DNA of 64,000 bases from Centrapalus pauciflorus (GCA_020465985.1 JAANYP010003729.1:1-64000); one strand, 5' to 3'; counted from the first letter of the stretch, positions 32,122 through 44,290 are shown. Numbers and translations: made by a program. Notes: generated by a model not told the origin, from the letters alone.

Positions 32122-35100
32122 GCTAAGTCCATTTGGTATATGGATTCGGGTTGCTCCAAGCACATGACTGGAAGAAGAGAATTGCTGTCCAACGTCGTTG
32201 AACAGTATTGCGGAACTGTAAAATTCGAGAACAACCATCAGGCTCACATCAAAGGATACGGGGACTTAGTTCTAAATAATCTAGTCATCAAGGATGTTGA
32301 CTATGTTTAGGGGTTATCACATAATCTTTTTAGCATAGGACAGCTCTGCGCAAAGGACTAGAGGTAACTTTTAGAGCTAAGAACTGCAGTGTTAAGAGTA
32401 TGGATGGAAAAGAAATCCTAACAGGTTCCTGAAACTCAAACCTCTACACCATTGACGTAGCTAAGCTAATAGTGAAGGATAACATTTGCCTACTACCAAA
32501 AGCCTCTTCAAAAGACTCTTGTTTGTGGCATCGAAGATTATCCCATTTGAACTTTGATAATATCAACAAGCTGGCTGCGAAACAATTTGTTAAAGGACTT
32601 CCAGAATTGCGCTACGAAAAGGACCATCTGTGTGGAGCTTGTGAGAAAGGAAAAATGAAACGATCTTCTCACAAACCAAAGCCCGAACCATCAACAAAAA
32701 GAGTATTGGAGTTACTTCACATGGATTTATGCGGACCGATGAGGACTCAAAGCATAAATGGGAAACGATATGTGTTGGTTATCGTTGACGACTATTCACG
32801 ATATACCTGGGTCAGGTTCTTGCGTTCCAAGGATGAGACAGCTCAAGAAATCATAGATTTTATCAAGAGTGTCGAGACCCAACAGCAGCTGTCAGTGCAA
32901 TCAATCAGATCAGATAACGGCACGGAGTTCAAGAACTCGGTAGTTGAGGGCTTCCTTCGATACAAAGGTATTCAGCATCAATACTCTGCTGCTCGAACAC
33001 CTCAACAAAATGGGGTCGTGGAAAGGCTAACCGTACGCTTGTGGAAGCCGCTCGTACAATGCTCACATACTCGAAGCTACCTCCGTTCTTGTGGGCCGAA
33101 GCCGTATCAACAACATGCTATACACAAAATCGCTCCATTATCCATAAGCGCTTTAACAAAACTCCTTACCAACTTTTTTTGAATAAAGTACCATTTATCA
33201 AGTACTTACGTGTATTTGGTTGCAGGTGCTATGTGCTGAATGACAAAGACAACCTCGGGAAATTTAACGAAAAGGCGGATGAAGCGATCTTCATTGGATA
33301 CTCATCCAACTCGAAGGCGTATCGCGCATTCAATACCCGAACCAGAACAGTCAATGAAAGTGTGCACGTCAGATTTGATGAGTTGGCTGAACTGGCACCC
33401 GAAGTTGATCAATCAGGACCTCGCATTACTCAAATGCCTGGAGACTCTTCCAATAACCCCATCTCTTTTTCTTCTTCTGAGTTGGTTAATTTGTTTGATC
33501 CTTTTTATGTTGAATTTTTCGGTCCTAACGCTAGTGTTTCTAATGTTGTCAATAATGTAGGTGATCCTTCCAGTTCAACTGCGCCACAAAGTTTCTCCGC
33601 TCCATCTTCATCAACATACCCTCATCCATCTACATCATCCACCGACACATCCGCAGTTGAATCTACTCCTATAATACCCTCACATATAATACCAATAATT
33701 CTTCCTTCACCTGAACACTCGGGAATCGAACCGGAACCAGTGGTACCATCATTTGAAACCATTGACCATGAATCTTCATCCATCCCCACATTAACCACAG
33801 AGGTTCCATCCCGAGCACCCCTTCCACACGAGATTAAATGGACCCGAAGTCACCCAACAGATCAAATCATTGGTGATGTATCAACAGGAGTCCAAACTCG
33901 TAGGGCATCTGCTAATGAATGCCTCTTCGCATCATTCCTGAGTATGATAGAGCCCGCTCGTGTGGATGAAGCCCTGACAGATCCAGATTGGATAGTTGCA
34001 ATGCAAGAGGAACTCAACCAGTTTGAACAGCTAAGAGTATGGCGGTTAGCTCCCAAACCAAAAGACTATACAGTCATCGGAACAAAGTGGATCTTTAAGA
34101 ACAAACGAGATGAGAACGACATTGTGATAAGAAATAAAGCAAGACTTGTTGCCAAAGGCTACCGACAACAAGAAGGGATAGATTATGACGAGACCTTCGC
34201 TCCACTTGCATGGATCGAAGCAATCAGAATCTTCTTGGCGTACGCGGCACACAAAGATTTCAAAGTGTACCAAATGGACGTCAAGACTGCCTTTCTAAAC
34301 GGTGAACTTAACGAAGAGGTGTATGTTGAACAACCACAAGGCTTTGTTGACACACATAAACCTGACCATGTTTATGTGCTAGATAAAGCCCTCTATGGTT
34401 TAAAACAAGCACCTCGAGCATGGTATGATAGTCTTTCAAATTTCCTTATTTCCGCCGGTTTCTATAAAGGTGTGGTGGACACAACTCTGTTCACTAAAAG
34501 GGAAGGCCCACATATAATTCTAGTACAAATATATGTCGACGATATTATATTTGGATCTACTGACAGTAATTTTTGTAAGGATTTTTCAGCCCTAATGGAG
34601 TCCAGGTTCGAGATGAGTATGATGGGGGAAATGAACTTTTTCCTCGGATTACAAGTCAAACAACTTGAGGATGGGATTTTTGTGAACCAGTCGAAATATA
34701 CTCTTGACATTCTCAAGAAGTATAAGTTAGACTCTTGCACGAGTATCGCAACTCCCATGGCCTCCAACTGTAAGTTAGACACCGATCCTTCTGGGAAAAG
34801 TGTCGATAATACAACTTACAGAGGGATGATAGGATCCTTACTATACTTAACTGCTAGTAGGCCAGATATAATGTTTTCAACATGTCTTTGTGCTAGATTT
34901 CAGGCCGACCCAAAAGAATCACACCTAACTGCGGTAAAACGCATTTTTCGTTATCTTAAGGGTACACCCGAACTTGGTCTATGGTATCCAAAGGGAATCA
35001 ATTTCGATCTTACCGCTTTTTCAGATGCTGATTTTGCAGGTTGTAGAGTTGACAGAAAAAGCACGTCGGGAGGAATACAGTTTTTAGGCGATAGACCAGT

Positions 35101-35482
35101 GAGTTGGTCCTCCAAAAAGCAGAATTGTGTTTCAACATCTACAGCTGAGGCTGAGTATGTAGCAGCTGCAAGTTGTTGCTCTCAAGTGCTGTGGAAGAGA
35201 ACACAATTACGCGATTATGGATTCTCACTCACCAATATCCCAATTTACTGTGATTCTCGAAGTGCAATTGCCATCTCTTACAATCCCGTGCAGCACTCTC
35301 GAACAAAACACATAGATATCAGGTATCATTTTATTAAAGATCACGTAGAAAAGGGAACCATTGAGTTGTATTTTGTTGGCACGGAATATCAACTTGCGGA
35401 TATATTTACTAAAGCTTTAGACGAACCTCGTTTTCAGTTTTTAGTATCCCATATCGGCATGTTGAATCCGCCTTCCAATTAA
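32122..35482 (+). pseudogene. pol: copia pol polyprotein of E2 (PR-IN-RT-RH), interrupted
   Basis: Protease (SIWYMDSGCSKHMTG); integrase zinc finger (LWHRRLSHLN ... CGACEKGK) and core (HMDLCGPM, RSDNGTEF, TPQQNGVVER); reverse transcriptase (KARLVAKGYRQQ, YQMDVKTAFLNG, YVDDIIFGST); RNase H (SDADFAGCRVDRKST, STAEAEYVAAASCC) and the copia C-terminal block (ADIFTKALDEPRFQF). From about 33030 to 35482 one frame is open over more than 800 codons, so RT and RNase H are intact. Breaks are confined to the front: TAG at 32308-32310, a lost base near 32360, TGA at 32430-32432, and a frameshift near 33028 in the integrase after PQQNGV. Integrase and protease are therefore the damaged parts. Confidence 0.93.
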
Positions 35483-36230
35483 ATATCAGATATTGTCTTA
35501 GATAATTCTATTTCAATCTCTCATGATTGAAATTCCTTTATTTTAGAAAATATCTGTTATTTAAATTTAAGGATTGTGTCACAAAATTGAAACTCAATAT
35601 TTCCTTATCTGTGTATATTTTTAATAATTAATGATCCTGACAAATTGCTGTGTGAATTGTTCATTACGGAGTGGGATGCAAACAATATCCAGGTTTGTCT
35701 GTGTTTGTAAGGCAAAAAGGGTTATCGAGCTTAATCAGAAAATCACAAGGAAAAGAACAGGTATTTATTTGAGGTGGAGTACAGTTAGGATTTTAATTTT
35801 TATAATTATGTGTTTCTTTTTAATTTTTGTAGTTAATTTTTAAAATTTTAGGTTGGTTATATTTTTTTTAATTTCATTTAATAGGTCAGAATATCCCAAA
35901 AAGATTTTAACTTTCAAATTTATCAAAAAGCCAAAAATATTTTAATTTACTTTATTTTATTTTATTTCAGTTTATTTTTTTTCTTAATTTAAATACTAAA
36001 AGAAAATATCAAAAATATTTTACTTTGTTTTTGCTCATTTTTTTGTTTCAAGGAAAAACTCAAAAAGATGTAATATATTGGGCCAATCTTTTTATTAAAA
36101 ATCTTGTTTCTTTTTATTTGTTTAAAAGCCCAAGAGTTTGTATTTTTTTGGGTGAAGTGTTAACTGAAACAACCGGCGGCCCAAATTTCTTTTGGGCGCG
36201 GATCCTATGACCCGAATCCAACCCGGCTGC
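35483..36230 (+). other. AT-rich noncoding spacer after E2 pol
   Basis: No ORF of note. T-rich DNA leads into the putative ORF3 promoter. Contains GGCCCAAATTTCTTTTGGGC (inverted) near 36178-36196. Confidence 0.6.
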
Positions 36231-36410
36231 CTTTAAAAAGGTTAGTCAACCAGTCAATGTCTTCATCACCAAGATATTTCATCATCTTTCTTCTTTTCTC
36301 TCTTCACCGTCGCACAACTCACCACCGAACCTCCATTTTCACGACTTCAAGCTTTGTGGACCATCATATTTCTTCGTTTTTCTTGCGTTTTTCATCTACG
36401 GCACTACCAG
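36231..36410 (+). promoter_or_regulatory. Putative ORF3 promoter and 5' untranslated exon (E2)
   Basis: CTTTAAAAAGG at 36231-36241 may act as a TATA box. It is followed by a C/T-rich leader (CTTCATCACC, CTTCTTTTCTCTCTTCACC) ending CTACCAG|GTAATC, a good plant 5' splice site, at 36410/36411. The arrangement resembles an untranslated first exon for ORF3. Confidence 0.4.
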
Positions 36411-37489
36411 GTAATCTATTTCCATCTTTATTTCAGTGTTTAACATCATATATTGTGAGTTTGTATTTCAACTTTTAGTTAGTTTTTCTTTTCGGTTTTT
36501 CTTACTTTTAGGTAGTTTAATGTGTTAGATATACTTAGTAGCAGTTACATAAATTGTTCCTTATATGTTTTTAGATTAGGATCTGTAATTTCATGCATTT
36601 TTGTCACAATCACCACTGTTCACGTTGCATGTTGCATGAACACCATTAATGAACTGTTGCATTTCGGACCATCCGAATTCGGACCAAGCACCGAATTCGG
36701 ATGTGTCCCTTAGAAAAATTTTCAAAATCTGACATCTGTTCATCCGAATTCGGACACTGTGCATCCGAACTCGGATCACTATGCACCCGAATTTGGATCT
36801 TCAAAAGTAGGATCAAAACTGTTCATTATCTTTCTAAGTTAAACATTCTTCATCCACTGTTCATCCGAATTCGGATGATATCCGAATTCGGTCCCCATCC
36901 GAATTCTGGATACCATCCGAAATCAGGTCCTTTCCATCTCATTGCATACATCTACTTCAGTCCACATCCGAATTCGGATCATGATTCATGCACCATCCGA
37001 ATTCGGACCACCACTATACATTCCATTCCATGCACTTCGGACCACCATCCGAATTCGGTCACTTATGCCACATCATCCGAATTCGGACCCCCCCACATTC
37101 CATTCATGCATCATCCAGATTTTGGCCTGATCCGAATTCGGTGACACTGTTCATCCGAATTCGGACCATCCGAAATCCAACACTTAGCATTTTTTTAAAT
37201 TTTCCATTTTTGCATTTTTTATATAAATTCAAAAATACAAATAAAAAAATATATATTTTTCCTCAAAGTGCACCATTGATTAGAGTTATGACGAGTGTTT
37301 GAGTGAAAAAGTCTGGTCTAACATCGGTCTCTTAACGATTGACTTTGGACTTTTTTAATAGAATTTTATTCTACTAATAAAGACCCGATGCTAAACAGAT
37401 CAGGCAGTTTCTATTTCACACTAATCTAGACTTCACATCAATGCCTTATCAGTTGAGTCTTCTTATTCTAACTCTGATGCACCTTGCAG
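36411..37489 (+). other. Putative leader intron of ORF3 containing the motif array
   Basis: Donor CAG|GTAATC at 36411, acceptor ATGCACCTTGCAG at 37489, immediately before the ORF3 start codon at 37491. Length 1079 bp. The CCGAATTCGG array lies inside it. Confidence 0.4.
36660..37170 (+). repeat. Second CCGAATTCGG array of E2 (before ORF3)
   Basis: About 29 half-sites (CCGAA or TTCGG) by eye in roughly 510 bp, with many full palindromes such as CATCCGAATTCGGAC and CATCCGAATTCGGATGATATCC. Phrases like CTGTTCATCCGAATTCGG are shared with the leader array at 28 kb. Confidence 0.9.
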
Positions 37490-37490
37490 G

Positions 37491-40400
37491 ATGATGGAAC
37501 CAGCAGTTGTTCTTACCGTAACCCATCCCCCCATCCCAAACAATAACGCCCAACTCTCAGAACAATCCATCCTCCCCAACGCCGAGTTTGTCGAGTTTAT
37601 TCTGCATAACTGGCAACTCGACGTTTCCATCTTGACCAAAGAACCCCAAACCCTAGCATTTGACATCCTCACTCGCCATCCAATCTACTACGCCTTATCC
37701 ACCGCCATAGCTGTTCCCCAGATCTATCTGCAACAATTCTGGAACAGGCTAAAAAATGATTCTGACCCCGAACCTCATTTCACATCCACCATAGACTGTG
37801 TTCCAATCAAACTCACTATATCTGCCATCCGCCACATCCTTCACCTACCACTCGAATTCTACCTTCCAACTCGCGAACATTTTGATCCCAACCCTTCCAT
37901 CCTAGAAACCCTAGCTGAAATCCAATCTCTGGGTTATGATGGCCCTCTCTCCAAACCATCAGATTTTTGCACAAAAAATCTTCAATCCCACTGGCGAATC
38001 CTGTTTGATGTAATCAATAAATGCTTCACTGCCAAACATTCCGGACATGACTCTGCGTCGGCTCAGGTACTAGCCATGTTCACTGGCTTTGCCTTTGACC
38101 GACATGTGGATTATGCTGCTTTCCTATTCGAGGAGTTACGAAGAGTCCATGTGGAGAGGAGCACAAAGAAAGGAAGAAAATGTATTCCTCTACAGCGATT
38201 TCTGCAGCTCATAATACAGTACGCCATGGACCATGATGATAATATCCACAAACGACCGGAGGCAGACGTCTACCCCATAGTGGCTATTCAAAAGTTAACT
38301 CTGCCAAAGGGGGCCCCGACAGTACCGACGATTGAAATACCTCTGTCTTTGTTGATAAGGTCAAGGGGAATGGAGCGGGTTCGGGCTTATATTCAGGAGT
38401 GTTATCCGGATGAGTCTCAGTCGGAACCGTCTGAGACTAACCAATCCGAAGGTGAGGCGAGTATGAGTGAGCATGAGGGAGTTCGGGTGGATGTTCAGCA
38501 ATCCCATCAACCTCTGGGTATGGGTGAGGGGGAGCCTGTGTTGGTAAGGGAGGAAGCAGGAGGTGAGGCGGCAGAGACGGAGGATTCAGAAAGAACCGTC
38601 TCTGTTGTGCGAGCGAGGGAAGTGCAATCTGAGGGTGAACTAAGCCCAATAAGCCGGACTCCTCACCATAAGACCGTTCGTCCAACGGTCGAACTAACCA
38701 CCACCACCTACTTGGTTTACCCTCAAAGGGAAACCACTTCATTTCACGGGGTTATAGCACATACTCCATCGTTATCTGATAGCTTTCACAGGGCTTCTTG
38801 CTAAAGAGAAATTGACCACAAGCTTCGCGCTCTACCTTTCTTGTATTTGAAGCAGGTTCAAGGCCCATTTTCTTATAAGAGTTCTCTCTCTCTCTCCGGG
38901 AATCATAGCCTAGTATCGTACCCCCCTCTCATTCGGAGAGTGGCGGTGTTGAATGAGGTCACACTCCTCCCCAGGTGACCGCACTTCATTCCTTCACGAT
39001 TCCATCCCCCCAAACACAGACACTGCACGATGCCTCCGTGGCATCCCCAAGAGCTGCCTTCGTGGCAGCTCCTCAAACTTCTGGATCTGCGCATCCTATT
39101 CAGGAGCCAGAGATGACGGAAGGAAGACCGGAAGTGGCTCCATCAACGCCATCCACTTCCGGCCATCTCCCAATAAATTTGGAGATGTTAACGGCCGCTT
39201 TACGTGCTGCCGGCGTTATTACCCGGGCTGACCTGGACGCCCAAAGGGAAGCTGCCGAGGAGCGTCACACCGCCCTACTTTCACTAATCAAGGGTAAGGG
39301 TGTCGCTTCCGAAGCTGGCCCCCCACCAGGTTCCCATTCAGTTCAAAATCAGATTTCCGAGCTGTCGGACAAGATCGATGCGCTTACACGCCTTATTCTG
39401 CAAGTCCAGGAACAACTTAATTCGAGAATGGATCGCCTCGAGTCGGCGGTCATCGAACTCCAGTGCCGCCCTCAGGCAGAGGCCCCAAAAAGAAAGCATG
39501 ACGATCGGGACGACCCTGATCGTCATGAGGGGGAGAAAAGGCAGAAACATCATTCTGAGGACCCCATGATTATTGTAGGGGGAGCAGAGGCTGAAGGCAC
39601 GGAAATTCAAGGGTCTGGGTCTGGGGATCAGACTTATGAGGATACGGAAGCGTTAATGATAGAATATGAACCTCTACAGATTGAGGGTCCAGCTCCGTTA
39701 GATCCTATGTCAGCAATGGTGACCTATGAGCCTCGATACGAAAAAGTCGAAATCATATTAGTGTCTGACTCAGACTCTGATACTGATAACGACTATACCT
39801 TTCTCACACCAAAGTCTGAACCCCAATCACCACAACAATCTCCTCCAATTGAAATTTTGGATTCCCCATCCCATGAACCTCAAGAACAAATAACTTCTTC
39901 CATCCAATCACCTTCACCCACTCCCATAGAAACTCCATCAATCCAACCTACTCCCACACCAAAAGAAATTCCACCAGTTATACCTACCCCATCAGTCCAA
40001 TCAACCCCTCCAACTCAATCAGCTCCGCCTGCCCACATCGCTGAAACATCCGGATCCCGAACTGTCGACTGTTTTCAAACAAAAGATGTCACCCCAATAT
40101 ACGACATGGCGTGGCATGGATAAATTGGTACTCACGGGGAAAAGTTCACAATCTGGATGCTGAAACAAAAGAAGAATTGAGTCAGGACCGGAGAGATCGA
40201 GTATTGAAACTTCTTGAGGCTTCTGTAGAAGAATTAGAAGAACCTCCAGTCCAGGGGTTAAAAGAATTTTTGAAGAAGTTCTCGCCTGATCAATTTCAAA
40301 ATCCATTCTTAGAAGAAAGGTTCAAAATGGTGTTTAGAAAGAAGCCGGGATCTTACAGTAGACGTCTTCTGATGGTAATGACCGATGCATCTCGATGTGT

Positions 40401-41137
40401 TCAAGCTGAATATAATCAGATGATGCTAAGAGAAAAGAGAGACAAGAGCAAATACTGGTCAAAATCCAAAATAGTCAAGATCAATAACATCCATATGTAC
40501 AAGAGAGCCAAAGTGTACACTCCAGCCTTCGAGGTACTCAGAGAAGACGGTACTGTTCAAGAATTGTATGAAAGCGACCTTGACTTTGTAAACATAGACG
40601 ACATAGAGCTTCTGCACAACAAAATGAAAAATAAAGTCAAGGGTCGTCTGACACACATGACTGCTCTTGCAGCCCTGGTTCGATGCATGAATCGCTGATC
40701 AATCATAATGTGCCTCAGATATTTTCAGAAGGCAATTGAGAGTGCCTTAGTAAAAGTGGGTCTAAAAGCTCCTGATCAAGATATATTTTTGCTAGACCAC
40801 TATCCGGCGTATAAAGTTCTGCTTCGAGGACAGCCAAGGGGTTATATTTTTGAACCAGAAAGGATACAAAAGATTCATGCGCTTTGAGGATCTTCCGTGT
40901 TACTCCGACGGCACTATCAGATTGGTTAGAGCAGCGCTTACTCAGAAAGTTCAAGACTTTGACGCTCAACCAAATCCAGAACTTAGATGCTCACCAAAGG
41001 AGATTCAGGATATCCTCAGCGGCATTGAATACCTGAACGAAAGGCTACATTTGAGACAAGTGACCAGACGCTTTGACGTCATCCTTGGACTCCGAGAATC
41101 AACAGACCATGCCAGAGTTCCAGGACCTCCTAAATGA
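37491..41137 (+). pseudogene. ORF3 of Sirevirus E2, frameshifted
   Basis: Starts MMEPAVVLTVTHPP with an N-terminal domain (FVEFILHNWQLDV, QIYLQQFWNRLKND, LTISAIRHILHLPLE). An acidic, Ser/Glu-rich region follows, then a coiled coil (ISELSDKIDALTRLILQVQE, SRMDRLESAVIELQ), a Pro/Ser/Thr linker (39.8-40.05 kb), and a folded C-terminal part (KIVKINNIHMYKRAKVYTPA, DLDFVNIDDIELLHNKMKN, RFMRFEDLPCYSDGTIRLVR). Frame changes: frame 1 ends at 38804; the next frame is open 38975-40123; the third runs 40111-40698 with a TGA at 40696-40698; the last is 40850-41137. It ends about 15 bp before the LTR. I recall closely similar C-terminal modules in many uncharacterised Asteraceae proteins. No membrane segment seen; function unknown. 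Confidence 0.75.
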
Positions 41138-41138
41138 T

Positions 41139-41153
41139 CGAAAAGGGGGAGAT
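41139..41153 (+). other. Polypurine tract of E2
   Basis: CGAAAAGGGGGAGAT directly before the 3' LTR, the plus-strand primer for reverse transcription. Confidence 0.85.
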
Positions 41154-41497
41154 TGTTAGATATTTTATTTCGATCATAGGGAGTCGTTTTGTAATAATTA
41201 TTATCTTAGTATTTAGTCTTGTATTTAATTTCTTGTAGTTTATTTCTTAGTAATAGTCAAGGGACCAAATGTGCCAATGTGTAATTCTTAATTAAAGGAG
41301 CCTAGAAATAGGCTCCTAGGGTTTTGTAGCAAATACACGGTTGAAAATACAAAGAAAAGTGCAGCCGCCATTTTGTCATTTCTCCCAACATTCTCTTTGT
41401 CTTCTTCATCATTACACAATTATTGAGCATTGATTCTTCTTGTGTTTGATAAAAGAAACATTAAAGGTGCTGATAGTTTACGGGAATAAAGATTACA
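41154..41497 (+). repeat. 3' LTR of E2
   Basis: 344 bp, differing from the 5' LTR at about five bases (e.g. CTTAGTAA against CTTTATAA; AAATAGGCTCC against AAATATGCTCC; ACACGGTT against ACACAGTT). Confidence 0.95.
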
Positions 41498-41519
41498 ATG
41501 TTGAAGCCAAACATCAATA

Positions 41520-43110
41520 ATATTGTCCAATTCAATCGACCTAAAAGGCTTTAGGCTTTTCCATGGAAGCTATATATACAAGTTAAAGTTATAAATTGGT
41601 TTGAACAAATGATACAGTTTACCCACAAAGACAAGATTTGAAAAGATCAAATACTTACTGTTTTGGGAAAATCATATTTTCCATGAATCATGAATTCATG
41701 AATCCAACGCATCACGTAATAACCACACTCCCAACTAGCCGTTTGTTGGTTGCACTACAATTTAATATAAGTTTATAATTTATACATATGCTAGACACAA
41801 ATCAATTATAGTATATATGTAAGATATAGTGATTAAAATGATTTACATTAACCAATGTCCATCTCATATCAATGTTGGCCGGTCCTTCTTTATAAGATTC
41901 AAGTGCCCTATAAAGAAGATAATCAATAAGAGGTTAACAATTTTGGTAACAAATGTATATCCAATACCAATTTAGTAACATTTATAACAACTAATAAGGT
42001 TTCACCTTTCAATATGTGATGTAAGTTGATACGTAGACGCTGTCTTGTTGCCTTTCATGGAATCAAAAATGAACCCCCATTTGTATCGAGAGACAATAAT
42101 ATACAATATCCAATGATCAGTGAGGTAAGGTTTAAAAATATTTTATTATATATGATGAACACATAAATCATATAACAATGAAGATAATAGTATTTAAGTA
42201 CCCTTGCCAAAACAGTGCAAGAAACAAAGATTTTGTTTTTGTTTTTTTGTTTTTTTTATATTTCATTGTTTCAAGCAAGTAACTTTGGACACCGTCTGGT
42301 TTATAATTACACTCGGTTGATTGAACACTAGCTGGGTTAAAAAAAGCGCATTTATTTTTCTTAGGTTGTTGTCGCGCCATTGTATCATCCAATTCCCTAC
42401 GAACATACAATATATATTATAAATAAAAGAAAGTGAATACAAAGATGTGTTTACCAGAATACAAGAAGCAATAGAAAACTTACCTTATGAGCCATATTAC
42501 GATGGTAATATTGACCCATCCGCCCGTTGTTAAATCCAACATGTCAACCGACAAAAGATTAAATCATACCCATCCTTTCCAAAGACCCCGACTCTACAAT
42601 GGCATCAAAGCATTCTATAGGGTCCGTCCGTGACATGATCTTCTTATATGTTGCTTGAGTAAGAGTCGACTTCTTTGAAATGATATTATATTTACTCTTT
42701 AAGAACATCAAAGTTTCCACTTTCAATCTCTTTTCCTGGGCATACTCCTGTATATTTTTAATTTTATGAAGAGTTTTTAAATATTGAATCATATATCAAG
42801 TAAAATGTTTTAGTGTTTACTTTTCATTAGAATTTCTTCCCGATGGTGTTGGCACTATTGGTTGGGCATGTGTGTCCACACTCTTTGATGCCTATTAACA
42901 AATTACATATGTATGTAATTACGCATTACTAAAAAACTATATTGTGAAAAGGTCTCAAAATGTACCTTATAATAATCTATTTTATCACGTGGCCACCTGA
43001 ATAAAAGAGTGCAATGCCTGATGTGGTGTGGAAAATTTTTCGGTTGGCACCGGAAGATACAACACTTTATATGTAGATATCAGCCGATCTACTTGAACCT
43101 TGATATATCT
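41520..43110 (-). pseudogene. CACTA second ORF remnant with Ulp1-like protease motif
   Basis: On the minus strand, exons in pieces. About 43109-42985 reads DGVAHSVSVGKRYIKVQVD with YLPVPTEKF and ends near FIQ. About 42790-42560 reads MIQYLKTLHKIKNIQEYAQE with ECFDAIVESGSLERMG, resembling plant transposase_24-type domains. About 41690-41755 reads TASWECGYYVMRWIHEFMIH, the catalytic-Cys block (Cys-Gly-x-Tyr) of Ulp1/SENP-like C48 peptidases often encoded by CACTA elements. Frameshifts and missing exons make it non-functional. E2 is inserted just downstream. Confidence 0.6.
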
Positions 43111-44290
43111 CTTACCAACGGAAACACTATGTGCTACCCCATCTCTTGTCAGATATACCATCCTCATAGCACAAATGATCTTCACACCATGCAAACACCG
43201 ACAGAATTGACTTTTTTTCATTTTTTGATAGGGTATATATATAACATGCTGCAGGTAGAAAGGTATGTCTTCCATCATTCTCAACAGGAGCAAGCTCGGG
43301 TCGAATTCCCATTTCAATCATGTCCTTTCTAGCATTAACCCCGTCCTTTGTTTTGCCTAGAATATTTAACAACAAACCTATCAAACTGTCACATACGTTT
43401 TTCTCGATATGCATAACATCAAGACAATGTCGGACTTCTAAATGCTTCCAGTATGACAAATCCCAAAAAATTGATCTCTTCTTCCATATATTCTTGGGAG
43501 GAGTTGTACCATGACTTCCTAGCAGGGGATCCATTCTTCGTCATATTATTGTTTTCTTTTCTTTGTTTATTCTGTTTGTACCTAGATGCACCACATATGA
43601 CACATTCATCTAGGTTTTCATATTCGTTTCTGTACAATATATAATCATTTGGGCATGCATGTATTCTTTCAATTTCCAATCTCATTGGGCACATCATTTT
43701 TTTCGCTTGGTATAATGAAACTGGCGATTCGTTATCTCGAGGAAGCATGTCATGCACGATCTCTAATAGACTTGTGAAACTTTTATCACTCCAACCATTG
43801 TTAGCTTTTAAATTAAACAATTTCAAAACAGCCAAAATGCTTGGGGAACTTCGTACAACCAATGTACAATGGTTTTTCTGAGTCGTCAGATAATTGTTGA
43901 AATTTATCATGATTTTTCTCAACAAAATCTTCCTCCAAATCATTTAACATGTCATCTAAACGGTCATGATCATCGTCATTGATCAAATCAACATCATTAA
44001 CATCATTAAATTCACGATCTACAACCCAGATACTTGTAGATAATAATTCACCATGTCGTGACCAACAAGTATACCGTTCTATAAATCCATGAACTATCAA
44101 ATGTCCTTTAACATCATTAGAATCTTCAAACAAACAAAAGTTTTTACAAACTTGACAAGGACACCAAATTCCACTCGTTACTTTATTGAGCTGATCTTCT
44201 TAAACCAGATAAACATTTCCAATATTCGGCTGAAGCACGTCCTATATCGTACATCCATCTGCTATGAGCACATATGAATTGGTTGCGGGT
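43110..44290 (-). pseudogene. CACTA TNP2-type transposase remnant
   Basis: N-terminal transposase-associated domain traces (WMYDIGRASAEYWKC at about 44250; HLIVHGFIERYTCWSRHGE at 44100). Then the TNP2 block (GWSDKSFTSLLEIVHDMLP, ERIHACPNDYILYRNEYENL, CVICGASRYK) at 43.6-43.8 kb. It then jumps, with a frame change, to the later conserved block (WKHLEVRHCLDVMHIEKNVC, then NDGRHTFLPAACY) at 43.2-43.5 kb. The segment that normally lies between, which holds the catalytic core, is absent, so an internal deletion removed activity. It runs into second-ORF sequence near 43110 through another fusion. Confidence 0.75.

Larger units (their letters stand above)
26932..41497 (+). mobile_element. Complete Sirevirus-like Ty1/copia element E2, 14,566 bp, with target duplication
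   Basis: 344-bp LTRs (26932-27275 and 41154-41497) with TG...CA ends, a primer-binding site complementary to initiator tRNA-Met, gag, pol, ORF3 and a polypurine tract. The perfect 5-bp target duplication ATGTT is at 26927-26931 and 41498-41502. The two LTRs differ at five positions by my count (1.5%); under an assumed 1.3e-8 substitutions per site per year this would be roughly half a million years. Gag, pol and ORF3 all carry stops and frameshifts, so it is not autonomous. The insertion is inside the CACTA element, just downstream of its Ulp1-like coding sequence. Confidence 0.95.

Noticed and set aside
37491..41137. Calling ORF3 an envelope glycoprotein
   Set aside because: Position fits but no signal peptide, membrane segment or glycoprotein-like cysteine pattern was seen.
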